DNA of 41,240 nucleotides from NCBI GenBank assembly GCA_946548085.1, contig CAMNPN010000032.1, positions 1 through 41,240 on the forward strand, written 5' to 3'. The DNA is from an uncultured Prevotella sp. Its GTDB lineage: Bacteria; Bacteroidota; Bacteroidia; Bacteroidales; Bacteroidaceae. Each line of letters starts with the position of its first letter. Position 1 is the stretch's first letter. Positions 15,919 to 25,070 of this stretch are shown piece by piece. The translations under genes and the position numbers were made by a program. The notes beneath the pieces are model-generated. The model was not told the origin of the DNA. It did no database searches and saw nothing but the letters and a program-made list of their open reading frames with translations.

Positions 15919-17211
15919 ATGGATAAGCAGCTATTGAAACAGATCCTTAGGGATAATCAGCAAGAGGTGGAACGCTATGTTGTTGAACCTCGTGAATTTG
16001 TGTTGGACGATTTCCCGTGCTGTGTACTTGTAGGAGTGCGCAGAACCGGTAAGTCTTATTTGCTTTACCATTATATCCAGCAATTGCTTGCTGCAGGCCA
16101 TAAGTGGGACGAAATGCTCTATCTGAACTTTGAGGATGAGCGTTTGGAGAACTTTGATACTGAGGATTTCAACAAACTGTTGGAATGTCATCAGGAGATG
16201 TATGGCAAGCGTCCCATGCTGTTTCTTGACGAAATACAGGACATTGACTCTTGGCATAAGTTTGCACGACGGATGGCCGATGCTAAATATACCATCTTTA
16301 TTACCGGTAGTAATGCCAAGATGCTCTCTGGCGAGATAAACACCACCCTTGGCGGACGGTTCCTGATTGCAGAGGTTTATCCGTACAGTTTCAAGGAGTT
16401 CCTTGCAGTACATCAGGTGCCTTTTGGCGAGATAGACCTGTTGGCTACTGAAGGACGCGCCAGGGTGATACGCACCTTCGACGAGTACCTAAGATATGGC
16501 GGTCTGCCTGCAGCGGCTCTTTTGCCCGCTAAGAGGGACTATCTGAGCAGCATCTATCAAAAGATATACATGGGTGACATCATCGCCCGTAACAAGATTA
16601 CCAATGTGGCTGGCATCCGTGTACTTGTACGCAAGATGGCAGAGAGCGTTTGTCGCCCCATCTCCTATAACCGCATCAATAACCTACTGTCGAGTGTTGG
16701 CGGAAAACTCAGTCTTGCCACCACCATCAAGTATGTGGAGTATTGTGAGGAGGCATGGCTGCTGTTGCGACTTAGGAACTACGCTTCCGCATTGGCTGAC
16801 AAGGAAAGTAACTGCAAGTACTACTTTATTGACACGGGCATTCTTGGCTTGTTCCTGATTGATAAAGACGCTATGCTTTTGGAAAACCTTGTTGCTATTC
16901 AACTGTTCCGTATCTATGGTCACGATATTGACAATGGCCGTATATTCTTCTATAATGACGGCTATGAGGTTGATTTCTATATTCCAGATGATGAGCTGGC
17001 TATCCAAGTATGCTATTCCCTGCACGATGAAGAAACCAGGAAGCGCGAAACGGAGGCCTTACAAAAGCTACCTAATCGTTTGTCTTGTAAAAGGAGACTG
17101 ATTCTGACTTATGACGAAGAGGAAATCATCAACGACAAGCATGGCACTATTGAGATTGTTCCAGTATGGAAATGGCTTCTTGAAAAGTATAACCACCAGA
17201 GTAATGTGTGA
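15919..17211 (+). CDS. AAA_14/DUF4143-family ATP-binding protein
   Basis: A 430-residue ATPase of the widespread AAA_14-DUF4143 family. Walker A is GVRRTGKSYLL near residue 40, Walker B is MLFLDEIQDI near 95-104, sensor-like ITGSNAKML near 130-138, and the YPYSFKEFL motif near 155 followed by FDEYLRYGGLPA is diagnostic. The C-terminal DUF4143 half (about 210-400) has a nuclease-like fold in related proteins, with EVDFYIPDD here in the expected place. The cellular role of the family is not settled; copies are common in Bacteroidales and often lie in accessory regions. This one stands alone, with its own promoter and a hairpin terminator downstream, between the defence island and the housekeeping genes. 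Confidence 0.88.
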   Translation: MDKQLLKQILRDNQQEVERYVVEPREFVLDDFPCCVLVGVRRTGKSYLLYHYIQQLLAAGHKWDEMLYLNFEDERLENFDTEDFNKLLECHQEMYGKRPMLFLDEIQDIDSWHKFARRMADAKYTIFITGSNAKMLSGEINTTLGGRFLIAEVYPYSFKEFLAVHQVPFGEIDLLATEGRARVIRTFDEYLRYGGLPAAALLPAKRDYLSSIYQKIYMGDIIARNKITNVAGIRVLVRKMAESVCRPISYNRINNLLSSVGGKLSLATTIKYVEYCEEAWLLLRLRNYASALADKESNCKYYFIDTGILGLFLIDKDAMLLENLVAIQLFRIYGHDIDNGRIFFYNDGYEVDFYIPDDELAIQVCYSLHDEETRKRETEALQKLPNRLSCKRRLILTYDEEEIINDKHGTIEIVPVWKWLLEKYNHQSNV

Positions 17212-17234
17212 TATAAAAGCGAAAAACCTTAAAC

Positions 17235-17270
17235 AAAGAAACCTGTCTCGCATTGGAGACAGGTTTCTTT
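17235..17270. terminator. Bidirectional terminator between convergent genes
   Basis: A perfect 15-bp stem (17235-17249 with 17256-17270, core GAAACCTGTCTC) closes a six-base loop; the arm ends in T-rich sequence on both strands. It separates the ATPase gene from the convergent rubrerythrin gene. Confidence 0.88.
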
Positions 17271-17308
17271 CGTTATAGCGTATTTGCTATGGCTCTGGGG
17301 ATCTGAGA

Positions 17309-17851
17309 TCAGTAGTTTTCGGCCTTTACCTGGAAATAGGACTGGGGATGGTTGCAGACGGGGCACTCCTCGGGGGCCTTCTTGCCGATGACGATGTGAC
17401 CGCAGTTGGCGCACTGCCAGATGACATCGTTGTCCTTGGAGAACACACGCTCCTGGCGGATGTTGTCGAGGAGCTTGCGATAGCGGGCCTCGTGCTCCTT
17501 CTCGATCTGGCCTACGGCCTCGAACTTGTCGGCAATCTCGTCGAAACCCTCCTCACGGGCCTCCTGGGCCATGCGGGCATACATGTCGGTCCACTCGAAG
17601 TTCTCACCATTGGCTGCGGCCTCGAGGTTCTCGGGGGTAGACTTGATACTGCCGCCCTCTAAGAGCTTGAACCACATCTTGGCATGCTCCTTCTCGTTGG
17701 CAGCTGTCTCCTCAAAGATGGCGGCAATCTGTACGTAACCGTCTTTCTTGGCCTTCGAGGCCCAATAGGTGTACTTGTTACGTGCCTGGCTCTCACCTGC
17801 AAAGGCTTCCTGCAGGTTTTTCTCGGTCTTTGTTCCTTTCAGTTCTTTCAT
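17309..17851 (-). CDS. rbr: Rubrerythrin
   Basis: A 180-residue non-haem iron peroxidase that reduces hydrogen peroxide in anaerobes, in the cytoplasm. The N-terminal ferritin-like domain has the diiron ligands in [35 protein letters not shown] and IEKEHEARY; the C-terminal rubredoxin-like domain binds iron through CANCG and CPVC. Length and domain order are those of classic rubrerythrin. The start was placed at the ATG for [13 protein letters not shown], where family homology begins; an in-frame ATG at 17878 would lie in the promoter. It is a single-gene unit that converges with the DUF4143 ATPase gene and diverges from xerD. Confidence 0.95.
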   Translation of the reverse strand: MKELKGTKTEKNLQEAFAGESQARNKYTYWASKAKKDGYVQIAAIFEETAANEKEHAKMWFKLLEGGSIKSTPENLEAAANGENFEWTDMYARMAQEAREEGFDEIADKFEAVGQIEKEHEARYRKLLDNIRQERVFSKDNDVIWQCANCGHIVIGKKAPEECPVCNHPQSYFQVKAENY

Positions 17852-17875
17852 TGTCGTATTTGTTTGTTCGTGGTG

Positions 17876-17883
17876 CAAAGATA
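17876..17883 (-). promoter_or_regulatory. -7 element (TATCTTTG) of the rubrerythrin promoter
   Basis: On the minus strand TATCTTTG fits TAnnTTTG, with GTTG about 20 bases upstream as a weak -33 box. It lies 25 bases before the chosen ATG, which supports that start. Confidence 0.65.
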
Positions 17884-17923
17884 GTGTTTTTATCGCACCT
17901 GTACAACAAAAATCGGGATTATT

Positions 17924-17956
17924 TTTGCTTTAAATGATAAAAAAGCCGTAATTTTG
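17924..17956 (+). promoter_or_regulatory. Promoter of xerD
   Basis: TTTG at 17924-17927, 21 bases, then TAATTTTG at 17949-17956. The -7 box overlaps the in-frame ATG at 17954, so translation must start later, at 17981. Confidence 0.7.
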
Positions 17957-17980
17957 CATGCAAAAGGACTACTGGTGCTG

Positions 17981-18892
17981 ATGGCAACGGATGAGGCGAC
18001 ACGGGAGATGGTGAGACGGTATGTGAGGTACCTGAAACTGCAACGGAACATGTCGGGCAACACGCTCGACGCCTATCAGCATGACCTGCGGAAGCTGCTC
18101 GACTACCTGAAGGGGATGGGGAAGGACCCACGGGAGGTGCAGTTGGAAGACCTGGAGCAGTTCTCGGCCGGGCTGCACGACATCGGCATCCATGCGCGCA
18201 GCCAGTGCAGGATACTGAGTGGGGTGAGGAGCTTCTTCCGCTTCCTGCAACTGGACGGCTACCGCGACGATGACCCGACGGAACTGTTGGAGTCGCCCCA
18301 GATAGGACAGCACTTGCCTGAGGTGCTGACAACGGCGGAGGTGGACCGGCTGGAGGAGAGCATAGACCTCTCGAAGTGGGAGGGGCATCGCAATAGGGCT
18401 ATCATCGAGGTGTTGTTCTCGTGCGGACTGCGGGTGAGTGAGCTGACGAACCTGAAGTTGTCGAACCTGTACCTCGACGACCAGTTTATACGGGTGATGG
18501 GCAAGGGGTCGAAGGAGCGGCTGGTGCCTATCTCGAAACGGGCCATACAGGAATTGAAGAACTGGTTTGACAATCGCTGCAAGATGACTATCAAACCGGG
18601 TGAGGAGGACTATGTGTTCCTGAACCGGCGGGGGGCGCACCTGACAAGGGTGATGATACTGATCATGATCAAGCGACAGGCGGAACTGGCGAAGATCACG
18701 AAGACCATCTCTCCGCACACGCTGAGGCACTCGTTTGCTACGGCACTGCTGGAGGGGGGAGCTGACCTGCGGGTGATACAGGCGCTGGTGGGACACGAGA
18801 GCATCGGCACGACGGAGATTTACACGCACATCGACACGACGACACTGAGGCGGGAGATACTGGAACATCATCCGAGAAATATGAGGAAGTGA
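17981..18892 (+). CDS. xerD: Site-specific tyrosine recombinase XerD
   Basis: A 303-residue tyrosine recombinase that resolves chromosome dimers at dif together with XerC. The N-terminal SAM-like core-binding domain (about 10-95, with LQRNMSGNTLDAYQHDL) is followed by the catalytic domain: R151 in CGLRVSEL, HTLRHSFA supplying the His and second Arg, the GHESIGTTEIYTH box with its His, and nucleophile Y281. The length is that of housekeeping Xer proteins and there is no integrase-type extra domain, so I do not read it as a mobile-element integrase. The start at 17981 was chosen because the promoter -7 box covers the earlier ATG. An array of 7-base repeats begins just after the stop. Confidence 0.93.
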   Translation: MATDEATREMVRRYVRYLKLQRNMSGNTLDAYQHDLRKLLDYLKGMGKDPREVQLEDLEQFSAGLHDIGIHARSQCRILSGVRSFFRFLQLDGYRDDDPTELLESPQIGQHLPEVLTTAEVDRLEESIDLSKWEGHRNRAIIEVLFSCGLRVSELTNLKLSNLYLDDQFIRVMGKGSKERLVPISKRAIQELKNWFDNRCKMTIKPGEEDYVFLNRRGAHLTRVMILIMIKRQAELAKITKTISPHTLRHSFATALLEGGADLRVIQALVGHESIGTTEIYTHIDTTTLRREILEHHPRNMRK

Positions 18893-18898
18893 GTTTGG

Positions 18899-18981
18899 TT
18901 ACAGTTTACAGTTTACAGTTTACGGTTTACGGTTTACAGTTTACGGTTTATAGTTTACGGTTTACAGTTTACGGTTTACAG
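18899..18981 (+). repeat. Tandem 7-base repeat array (GTTTAC[A/G] type)
   Basis: About twelve consecutive copies of a 7-base unit (GTTTACA or GTTTACG, one GTTTATA) start six bases after the xerD stop. The last 22 bases (18960-18981) are perfectly complementary to 19033-19054, so the transcript can form a long hairpin that may end xerD transcription. Confidence 0.9.
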
Positions 18982-19023
18982 ATGATTACATTTGAGGGAA
19001 ATAGGGTGGCTTGCTAGGTTATC

Positions 19024-19054
19024 AACTGTAAACTGTAAACCGTAAACTGTAAAC
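19024..19054 (-). repeat. Inverted copy of the 7-base repeat array
   Basis: Four to five units of the same repeat in opposite orientation (CTGTAAA/CCGTAAA). Together with the upstream array it makes a 22-bp perfect stem around a 51-base loop. Confidence 0.85.
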
Positions 19055-19112
19055 AATCGATAAAAACTTGTAGTTTTTAGAATACTTCTGCGTCAAATAC
19101 ATAAAAAAGGTG

Positions 19113-19120
19113 TACCTTTG
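19113..19120 (+). promoter_or_regulatory. -7 element (TACCTTTG) for the M16 peptidase gene
   Basis: TACCTTTG fits the consensus exactly and lies 32 bases before the ATG; the -33 box is weak (TCTG about 22 bases upstream). Confidence 0.65.
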
Positions 19121-19152
19121 CACCCGAAAAGATAATAACCAAGCTTGGAGAC

Positions 19153-21966
19153 ATGAGAAAACTATTCGTTAGCTTGCTGCTGGCCATGGTTGGCACAGTG
19201 GCAGTGACGGCACAAGAGATGCCGTTGATTCCCGTCGACCCTGATGTGCGCATCGGAAAACTCGACAATGGACTGACTTATTACATCCGTCACAACAACT
19301 GGCCAGAACAGCGGGCAGAGTTCTATATCGCCCAGCGCGTGGGCAGCATTCAGGAGAATGACGACCAGCGCGGACTGGCTCACTTCCTGGAGCACATGGC
19401 CTTCAACGGGTCGAAGCACTTCAAGGGCAACGAGCTGTTGCGCTGGTGTGAGTCGATCGGCGTGAAGTTCGGTACCGACCTGAATGCCTATACGAGCATC
19501 GACCAGACGGTCTATAATATAAGTAATGTACCCACGACGCGCGAGACAATCATCGACTCGTGTCTGCTCATCCTCTACGACTGGGCCGACGGCCTGCTGC
19601 TGGAACAGGAGGAGATAGAGAAGGAGCGGGGCGTGATACACGAGGAGTGGCGCCTGCGCACGTCGGCCTCGCAGCGTATGCTGGAGCGCGACCTGCCGAA
19701 GCTGTACCCAGGTTCGAAGTACGGCTATCGTATGCCCATCGGACTGATGGAGATTATCGACAACTTTGAGCGTCCCTTCCTACAGGCGTATTATGAGAAA
19801 TGGTACCGTCCCGACAATCAGGGTATCATCGTGGTAGGTGACATCGACGTGGACCAGGTGGAGCAGAAGATCAAGACGCTCTTCTCGCAGATCGCCGCCC
19901 CTGCGGCTGGTGCTGCGAGGGTGGTGGCTGAGCCTGTGCCCGACAATGCCGAGCCTATCATCGTCGTCGACAAGGATAAGGAACAGGCCTACAATATCGT
20001 GGAGCTGCTGATGAAGCACGAGACCTTCCCCGACTCGCTGAAGGGAACGATGGCCTATATGGTGTCAAACTATCTGAAGAACGCTGCCTTCTCGATGCTT
20101 AACGACCGACTGAAGGAGTATGCCGAGAAGCCGGAGAGCCCGTTCCTACAGGCCTCGGCCAGTGACGGGCAGTACCTGCTCTCACGGACTGTCGATGCCT
20201 TCGATCTGGGTGTGCTGCCCAAGGACGGACAGCTGGAGGCTGCCTTGGCGCAGGCTCTCACGGAGGTGAGAAGGGCTGCACAGTTCGGATTCACACCAAC
20301 GGAATATAACCGTTTCAAGGCCAACTACCTGAGTTCGCTCGACAAGCAGTATTCCAACAAAGACAAGCGCTACAACGCACAGTTCGTGAACCAGTGCGTG
20401 CAGCACTTCCTCAACAACGAGCCCATACCCAGCATCGACTATACCTACTCTACGATGAAACAGCTGGTACCCATGTTGCCGCTGGAGGGTGTGAACATGC
20501 TGATCAAAGAGCTGGTGTCGGAGAATGACAGTAACCTGGTGGTGGTGAACTTCAATAACGAGAAGGAGGGTAACGTCTATCCCACCGAGGCAGGACTGCT
20601 GAAAGCCATTGCCGACGCCCGCAGTGCACAGATAGAGGCATACGTGGACAATGTGAAGGACGAGCCTCTGATGACACAGATGCCAGAGAAGGGCACCATC
20701 GTGGGAGAAACGAAGAACGATCTCTTCGGTTATACTGAGTTGAAGCTATCGAACGGTGTGACGGTAGTCCTGAAGCACACCGACCTGAAGAAAGACGAGG
20801 TGGTGCTGAGCGGTGAGGGCTTCGGCGGCTCGTCGCTCTACGGGGAAGAGGAACTGCCGAACCTGAAGATGTTCGACGACGTGATAGAGGCCAGCGGACT
20901 GGGTAACTTCTCACACACAGAGCTGGAGAAGGCCCTGGCAGGTAAGATCGCCAGCGCCAGCCTGTCGATGAGTGCCTACCGTCAGAACGTCAGCGGCTCG
21001 TCGACACCGAAGGATGTGGAGACGATGCTGCAGCTGGTGTACCTCTACTTCACACAGATCAACAAAGACCAGCAGTCGTTCGACAACCTGATGCAGACGA
21101 CGGAGGTGAGCCTGAAGAACCGTCTGCTGCAGCCTGAGGCGGTGTTCAGTGACTCACTCAACGCCACGATGGGATGTCATAACCCCCGCATCAAGTCGTT
21201 GGAGGTGGAAGACCTGAAGAAGGTTGACTACGACCGGATTCTGCAGATTGCGAAGGAGCGCACGGCTGACGCTACGGGCTATACCTTCTACATCGTGGGC
21301 AACTATGATGAGCAGCAGATAAGACCCCTGATAGAACAGTATCTCGCCGCACTGCCCGCCAAAGGACAGGTGACGAAGGGTAAGAACGTGTCGACAGACT
21401 TCAAGGGAGAGGTGGTGAACCGCTTCAAACATAAGGCAGAGACACCGAAAGCCATTGCCGTGATGTTCTGGTACTCGAAGGCGATACCCTACACCCTGGA
21501 GAACAGTGTGAAGGCCTCGATGGCCGGTCAGGTGCTGATGATGGAGTATCTGAAGAAGATCCGTGAGGATGCCAGTGCCGCCTATACCGTGAGCAGCAAT
21601 GCTGGCATCAGCCGTGACGACTATGAGACGAGCACTACGATGTTTGTGTATTGTCCGATGAAGCCCGAGAAGGCCGACACTGCCATCCAGATCATGCGCG
21701 ACGAGGTGACGGCCATCACGAAGGTCTGCGATGCCGACAAGCTGGCAAAGGTGAAGGAGTATATGCTGAAGAACCATGGCGACCAGCTGAAGCGGAACGG
21801 CTACTGGCTGGGACAGATAGATAACTGGCGCCAGTGGGGGGTGGACTTCCATACCGACTACGAGCAGGTGGTGAACGCACAGACACCGGAGACGATCAGT
21901 GCCTTCGTACAGGAGGTGCTGAAGGCCGGAAACAGGGCTGAGGTTGTAATGATGCCGGAAGAGTAG
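19153..21966 (+). CDS. Secreted M16-family zinc metalloprotease (insulinase/pitrilysin-like)
   Basis: A 937-residue protein with a signal peptide (MRKLFVSLLLAMVGTVAVTAQ) and export to the periplasm or cell surface. The M16 catalytic half has the inverted zinc motif HFLEH (H77, E80, H81) in GLAHFLEHMAFNG, with the third ligand expected in the EEIEKERGVIHEEWR helix about 75 residues later. The second half repeats the inactive M16 domain (from LSNGVTVVLKHTD), so the protein holds both halves of the clamshell, as in full-length PqqL-like peptidases. It degrades peptides inside the chamber; substrates are unknown. It is probably transcribed alone from the -7 box upstream and followed by a second repeat array before metK. 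Confidence 0.93.
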   Translation: MRKLFVSLLLAMVGTVAVTAQEMPLIPVDPDVRIGKLDNGLTYYIRHNNWPEQRAEFYIAQRVGSIQENDDQRGLAHFLEHMAFNGSKHFKGNELLRWCESIGVKFGTDLNAYTSIDQTVYNISNVPTTRETIIDSCLLILYDWADGLLLEQEEIEKERGVIHEEWRLRTSASQRMLERDLPKLYPGSKYGYRMPIGLMEIIDNFERPFLQAYYEKWYRPDNQGIIVVGDIDVDQVEQKIKTLFSQIAAPAAGAARVVAEPVPDNAEPIIVVDKDKEQAYNIVELLMKHETFPDSLKGTMAYMVSNYLKNAAFSMLNDRLKEYAEKPESPFLQASASDGQYLLSRTVDAFDLGVLPKDGQLEAALAQALTEVRRAAQFGFTPTEYNRFKANYLSSLDKQYSNKDKRYNAQFVNQCVQHFLNNEPIPSIDYTYSTMKQLVPMLPLEGVNMLIKELVSENDSNLVVVNFNNEKEGNVYPTEAGLLKAIADARSAQIEAYVDNVKDEPLMTQMPEKGTIVGETKNDLFGYTELKLSNGVTVVLKHTDLKKDEVVLSGEGFGGSSLYGEEELPNLKMFDDVIEASGLGNFSHTELEKALAGKIASASLSMSAYRQNVSGSSTPKDVETMLQLVYLYFTQINKDQQSFDNLMQTTEVSLKNRLLQPEAVFSDSLNATMGCHNPRIKSLEVEDLKKVDYDRILQIAKERTADATGYTFYIVGNYDEQQIRPLIEQYLAALPAKGQVTKGKNVSTDFKGEVVNRFKHKAETPKAIAVMFWYSKAIPYTLENSVKASMAGQVLMMEYLKKIREDASAAYTVSSNAGISRDDYETSTTMFVYCPMKPEKADTAIQIMRDEVTAITKVCDADKLAKVKEYMLKNHGDQLKRNGYWLGQIDNWRQWGVDFHTDYEQVVNAQTPETISAFVQEVLKAGNRAEVVMMPEE

Positions 21967-21972
21967 TTTCTT

Positions 21973-22037
21973 GTTTACAGTTTACAGTTTACGGTTTACA
22001 GTTTATAGTTTATAGTTTACGATTTATAGTTTATAGT
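21973..22037 (+). repeat. Second 7-base repeat array, between the M16 gene and metK
   Basis: About nine units of GTTTACA, GTTTACG, GTTTATA and related variants fill the whole space between the M16 peptidase stop and the metK start. Same unit and orientation as the array behind xerD, without an inverted partner nearby. No separate promoter for metK can be seen within it. Confidence 0.85.
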
Positions 22038-22042
22038 ATAGA

Positions 22043-23299
22043 ATGAGTTATTTGTTTTCATCAGAGTCTGTGTCTGAGGGCCATCCCGACAAGGTGGCCG
22101 ATCAGATTAGTGACGCGATATTAGACCAGTTCCTGGCCTACGACCCGAAGGCGCGCTGCGCCATCGAGTCGTTTGTCACCACGGGTCAGGTCGTCATTAT
22201 GGGTGAGGTGCGCAGCGACGTGTATATCGACCTGCAGACCATCGCACGAAACACCATCAAACGCATCGGCTATACGAAGGCGGAGTACCAGTTTGACGGT
22301 AACTCGTGTGGCATCCTCAGTGCCATCCACGAGCAGAGTGCCGACATCAACCGAGGTGTAGACAACGGCAACGAGGAGGAGCAGGGTGCCGGCGACCAGG
22401 GGATGATGTTCGGCTATGCCACGAACGAGACGGAGAGTTATATGCCTGTGTCGCTCGACTTGGCACACCTGATCATGCGTACGCTGGCCGCCATCCGAAA
22501 GGAGGGGAAGGAGATGACCTACCTCAGGCCCGATGCGAAGAGTCAGGTGACGGTGCAGTACAGTGACGCGGGAATCCCCGAGCGTATCGACACCATCGTG
22601 GTGAGCACTCAGCACGACGAGTTTGACGAGGACGAGAAGATGCTCGCCCGCATCAAGGACGACGTGATAAACATCCTGATACCCCGCGTGAAGCAGCAGA
22701 TACACTCGCAGAAGGTGCTCGACCTGTTCGGTCTCGACATCAAGTACTATGTAAACCCCACAGGGAAGTTCGTCATCGGCGGACCTCATGGTGACACGGG
22801 ACTGACGGGACGGAAGATCATCGTAGACACCTATGGCGGTAAGGGCGCCCATGGCGGAGGAGCCTTCTCGGGCAAGGACTCGTCGAAGGTAGACCGTTCG
22901 GCTGCCTATGCGGCACGTCATATCGCGAAGAACATGGTGGCGGCAGGTGTCAGCGACGAGATGCTCGTGCAGGTGAGCTATGCCATCGGCATCGCTGAGC
23001 CTATGAACATCTACGTGAACACCTATGGCCGTAGCAAGGTGAACATGAGCGACGGCGAGATTGCCCAGAAGATCGCCACCCTCTTCGACCTCAGACCTAA
23101 AGCCATCGAGCGCACGTTGAAACTGCGACAGCCGATGTATAGTGAGACGGCTGCCTACGGACATATGGGCCGGAAGTGCGAGACAGTGCGGAAGACCTTC
23201 ACCAGCCACTACCATGAGACCAAGACGATCGACGTGGAGCTGTTCACCTGGGAGAAACTCGACAGGGTGGAGGACATACGGAAGGCATTCGGTATCTGA
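22043..23299 (+). CDS. metK: S-adenosylmethionine synthetase
   Basis: A 418-residue cytoplasmic enzyme that makes S-adenosylmethionine from methionine and ATP. Diagnostic motifs are [19 protein letters not shown] at the N-terminus, [12 protein letters not shown] near residue 117 (the methionine-binding hexapeptide region) and [19 protein letters not shown] near 275 (P-loop-like). It is somewhat longer than the E. coli enzyme, as usual in Bacteroidetes. The start is six bases after the end of the 7-base repeat array. Its TGA overlaps the ATG of the DUF4271 gene (ATGA), so the two are translationally coupled. Confidence 0.97.
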   Translation: MSYLFSSESVSEGHPDKVADQISDAILDQFLAYDPKARCAIESFVTTGQVVIMGEVRSDVYIDLQTIARNTIKRIGYTKAEYQFDGNSCGILSAIHEQSADINRGVDNGNEEEQGAGDQGMMFGYATNETESYMPVSLDLAHLIMRTLAAIRKEGKEMTYLRPDAKSQVTVQYSDAGIPERIDTIVVSTQHDEFDEDEKMLARIKDDVINILIPRVKQQIHSQKVLDLFGLDIKYYVNPTGKFVIGGPHGDTGLTGRKIIVDTYGGKGAHGGGAFSGKDSSKVDRSAAYAARHIAKNMVAAGVSDEMLVQVSYAIGIAEPMNIYVNTYGRSKVNMSDGEIAQKIATLFDLRPKAIERTLKLRQPMYSETAAYGHMGRKCETVRKTFTSHYHETKTIDVELFTWEKLDRVEDIRKAFGI

Positions 23300-24312
23300 T
23301 GAAAGACTCCATCTACGTAGAGCCACCCAGTATCGCCGCAATCGAATTGGTGCCTAAGAAGGCTCCAAGGCCGATGACGCCCTATCAGGTGTTGCAGTCG
23401 TTGCCGAAGGACGCGACACCTGCCCAACAGGACTCTGCCATACAGGCGTGGTTCGCACCAGATGAGATACACTACAGCGACCGGCCTGATACGCTCCACC
23501 TGCCGGGGGAGGGGAAACCGCGTGACTTGAGGGATGTGGAGTTGCCGATGTACTATAAGGAGAACTTCTTCTCGAACGACTCCCTCTATCACCCGGAATT
23601 GAGCGGCGGGCGCTATGGCGTGGCTGGCGACCCGGTGCCAGAGACACTCAGCAACGACAGTCTGATAACGGGGTTGCTCATCCTTTGCTTCCTGGTGATG
23701 ACAGTGGCCTTCTCCAGGATATCGGGGTTCATCATCCGACAGGCGAAGGACTTCTTCTATGTGCAGAAGGGAGAGCACTCTGTGGCGGAGACGGGTGACG
23801 AGATCAAGATACAGTTGCTGTTTACGGTTATCACCTGTCTGACCTGCTCGTTGTTGTACTACCTCTACGTGATGGCGAAGGTCGACAATACGTTCGTCTT
23901 CTCGACAGAACATACGCTGTTGGGCGTGATCTTCCTGGTGATGGTAGGCTATTTCCTGCTGAAGATATTGCTCTATACCATTGTGAACAATATCATGTTT
24001 GATAGCGTGAGGAATAAAAAATTTCTTACATCACTGGTCTTCCTTACCACGATGGAAGGGGTGATGCTATTCCCAGTGTTGCTGCTGCGCACTTATTTCC
24101 GGTTTCCTATACAAGATGCCGTCATTTACACCCTCGTAGTGGTGTTTATTGTCAAAATTCTCGTTTTTTATAAAACTTATGTCATCTTTTTTGCTCAAAA
24201 AGGGCTTTATATGCAAATATTTTTGTACTTTTGCGCCCTTGAAATGGTACCGTTGTTCTCTCTTTGGAGTGGATTGGCGGTCATTGTGAATCAGTTGAGA
24301 GTAATTTTTTAA
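23299..24312 (+). CDS. DUF4271 integral membrane protein
   Basis: A 337-residue protein. About 115 N-terminal residues are soluble and proline-rich, then six or so hydrophobic helices follow (LITGLLILCFLVMTVAF near 120, LLFTVITCLTCSLLYYLY, TLLGVIFLVMVGYFLLKIL, SLVFLTTMEGVMLFPVLLL, AVIYTLVVVFIVKILVFY, and a last one near 310). This is the DUF4271 family, which in Bacteroidales lies directly before hemD; its function is unknown. It overlaps metK by the ATGA start-stop and precedes hemD by 7 bases. The last 150 bases of the gene are AT-rich and include a promoter-like box for the downstream genes. Confidence 0.87.
   Translation: MKDSIYVEPPSIAAIELVPKKAPRPMTPYQVLQSLPKDATPAQQDSAIQAWFAPDEIHYSDRPDTLHLPGEGKPRDLRDVELPMYYKENFFSNDSLYHPELSGGRYGVAGDPVPETLSNDSLITGLLILCFLVMTVAFSRISGFIIRQAKDFFYVQKGEHSVAETGDEIKIQLLFTVITCLTCSLLYYLYVMAKVDNTFVFSTEHTLLGVIFLVMVGYFLLKILLYTIVNNIMFDSVRNKKFLTSLVFLTTMEGVMLFPVLLLRTYFRFPIQDAVIYTLVVVFIVKILVFYKTYVIFFAQKGLYMQIFLYFCALEMVPLFSLWSGLAVIVNQLRVIF
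24226..24233 (+). promoter_or_regulatory. Promoter-like -7 box (TACTTTTG) inside the DUF4271 gene
   Basis: TACTTTTG followed by CGCCC, a context often seen at Bacteroidales start sites, lies 87 bases before the hemD ATG in an unusually AT-rich patch of the DUF4271 coding region. The -33 box is degenerate. It could drive hemD-rnpA-yidD separately from metK. Confidence 0.45.
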
Positions 24313-24319
24313 GACAGAG

Positions 24320-25069
24320 ATGATAAAGAAGATTTTAGTCTCACAGCCCAGGCCTGCCAGTGAGAAGTCACCCTACTTTGACATTGCCAGCAGATTTGAG
24401 GTTGAGTTGGTGTTCCGCCCGTTTATCAAGGTGGAGGCCATCACTGCGAAAGAGTTCCGTGCCCAGAAGGTCAGTATCCTTGACTACACGGCCATCGTGT
24501 TTACCTCTCGTCATGCCATTGACCACTTCTTCAATATGGCTAAGGCGCTGCGTATCACCATCCCCGAAGACATGAAGTATTTCTGCGTGACGGAGACTAT
24601 CGCCCTGTATATACAGAAGTACGTGCAGTATCGTAAGCGGAAGGTGTTCTTCGGCGAGACAGGACGTGTGGACGACCTGATTCCGGCTATGGTGAAGCAT
24701 AAGAACGAGAAGTATCTTGTGCCGATGAGTGACGTGCATAACGACAATCTCTCGAACCTGTTGGAGTCGAAGAAGCTTACGCACAAGGAGTGTGTGATGT
24801 ATAAGACGGTGAGCAATGACTTTACTCCAGAGGAGATTAAGACCTTCGACTATGACATGCTGATCTTCTTCAGTCCGTCGGGTATCGAGTCGCTGACGAA
24901 GAACTTCCCCGACTTCAAGCAGGGCGATATCGCCATTGCCACCTTTGGTCCTGCTACGGCGAAGGCTGCCAAGGAAGCGGGCCTCCGTCTGGATATCGAG
25001 GCACCCTCGGAGAAGTATCCCTCGATGACGGGCGCACTCCTGCATTATCTCCTCGAGAAACAAGGTTAA
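24320..25069 (+). CDS. hemD: Uroporphyrinogen-III synthase (HemD-like)
   Basis: A 249-residue HemD-family protein that would close linear hydroxymethylbilane into uroporphyrinogen III. It shows the loose family pattern: ILVSQPRPASEKSPYFD at the start, AIVFTSRHAIDHFF near 60, a KYFCVTETIALYI stretch, a LVPMSDVHNDNL segment near 135, then MLIFFSPSGIESL near 185 and IATFGPATAKAAKEAGL near 207. HemD proteins are poorly conserved, so the assignment also leans on the typical Bacteroidales order DUF4271-hemD-rnpA-yidD. It ends one base before the rnpA start, so the genes are coupled. In several Bacteroidales without a full haem pathway this gene remains; function there is uncertain. Confidence 0.85.
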   Translation: MIKKILVSQPRPASEKSPYFDIASRFEVELVFRPFIKVEAITAKEFRAQKVSILDYTAIVFTSRHAIDHFFNMAKALRITIPEDMKYFCVTETIALYIQKYVQYRKRKVFFGETGRVDDLIPAMVKHKNEKYLVPMSDVHNDNLSNLLESKKLTHKECVMYKTVSNDFTPEEIKTFDYDMLIFFSPSGIESLTKNFPDFKQGDIAIATFGPATAKAAKEAGLRLDIEAPSEKYPSMTGALLHYLLEKQG

Positions 25070-25070
25070 T

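Noticed and set aside
17954..17980. Earlier ATG start for xerD
   Set aside because: It overlaps the promoter -7 box TAATTTTG, so transcription must begin downstream of it.
18899..19054. CRISPR or phage attachment site beside xerD
   Set aside because: The unit is only 7 bases with no spacers, the recombinase has housekeeping length, and no phage genes adjoin it.
22121..23341. 406-codon open frame antisense to metK
   Set aside because: It is the shadow of a GC-rich conserved gene: metK motifs explain the sequence fully, and the antisense product is low-complexity (rich in His, Leu, Val) with no recognisable domain.
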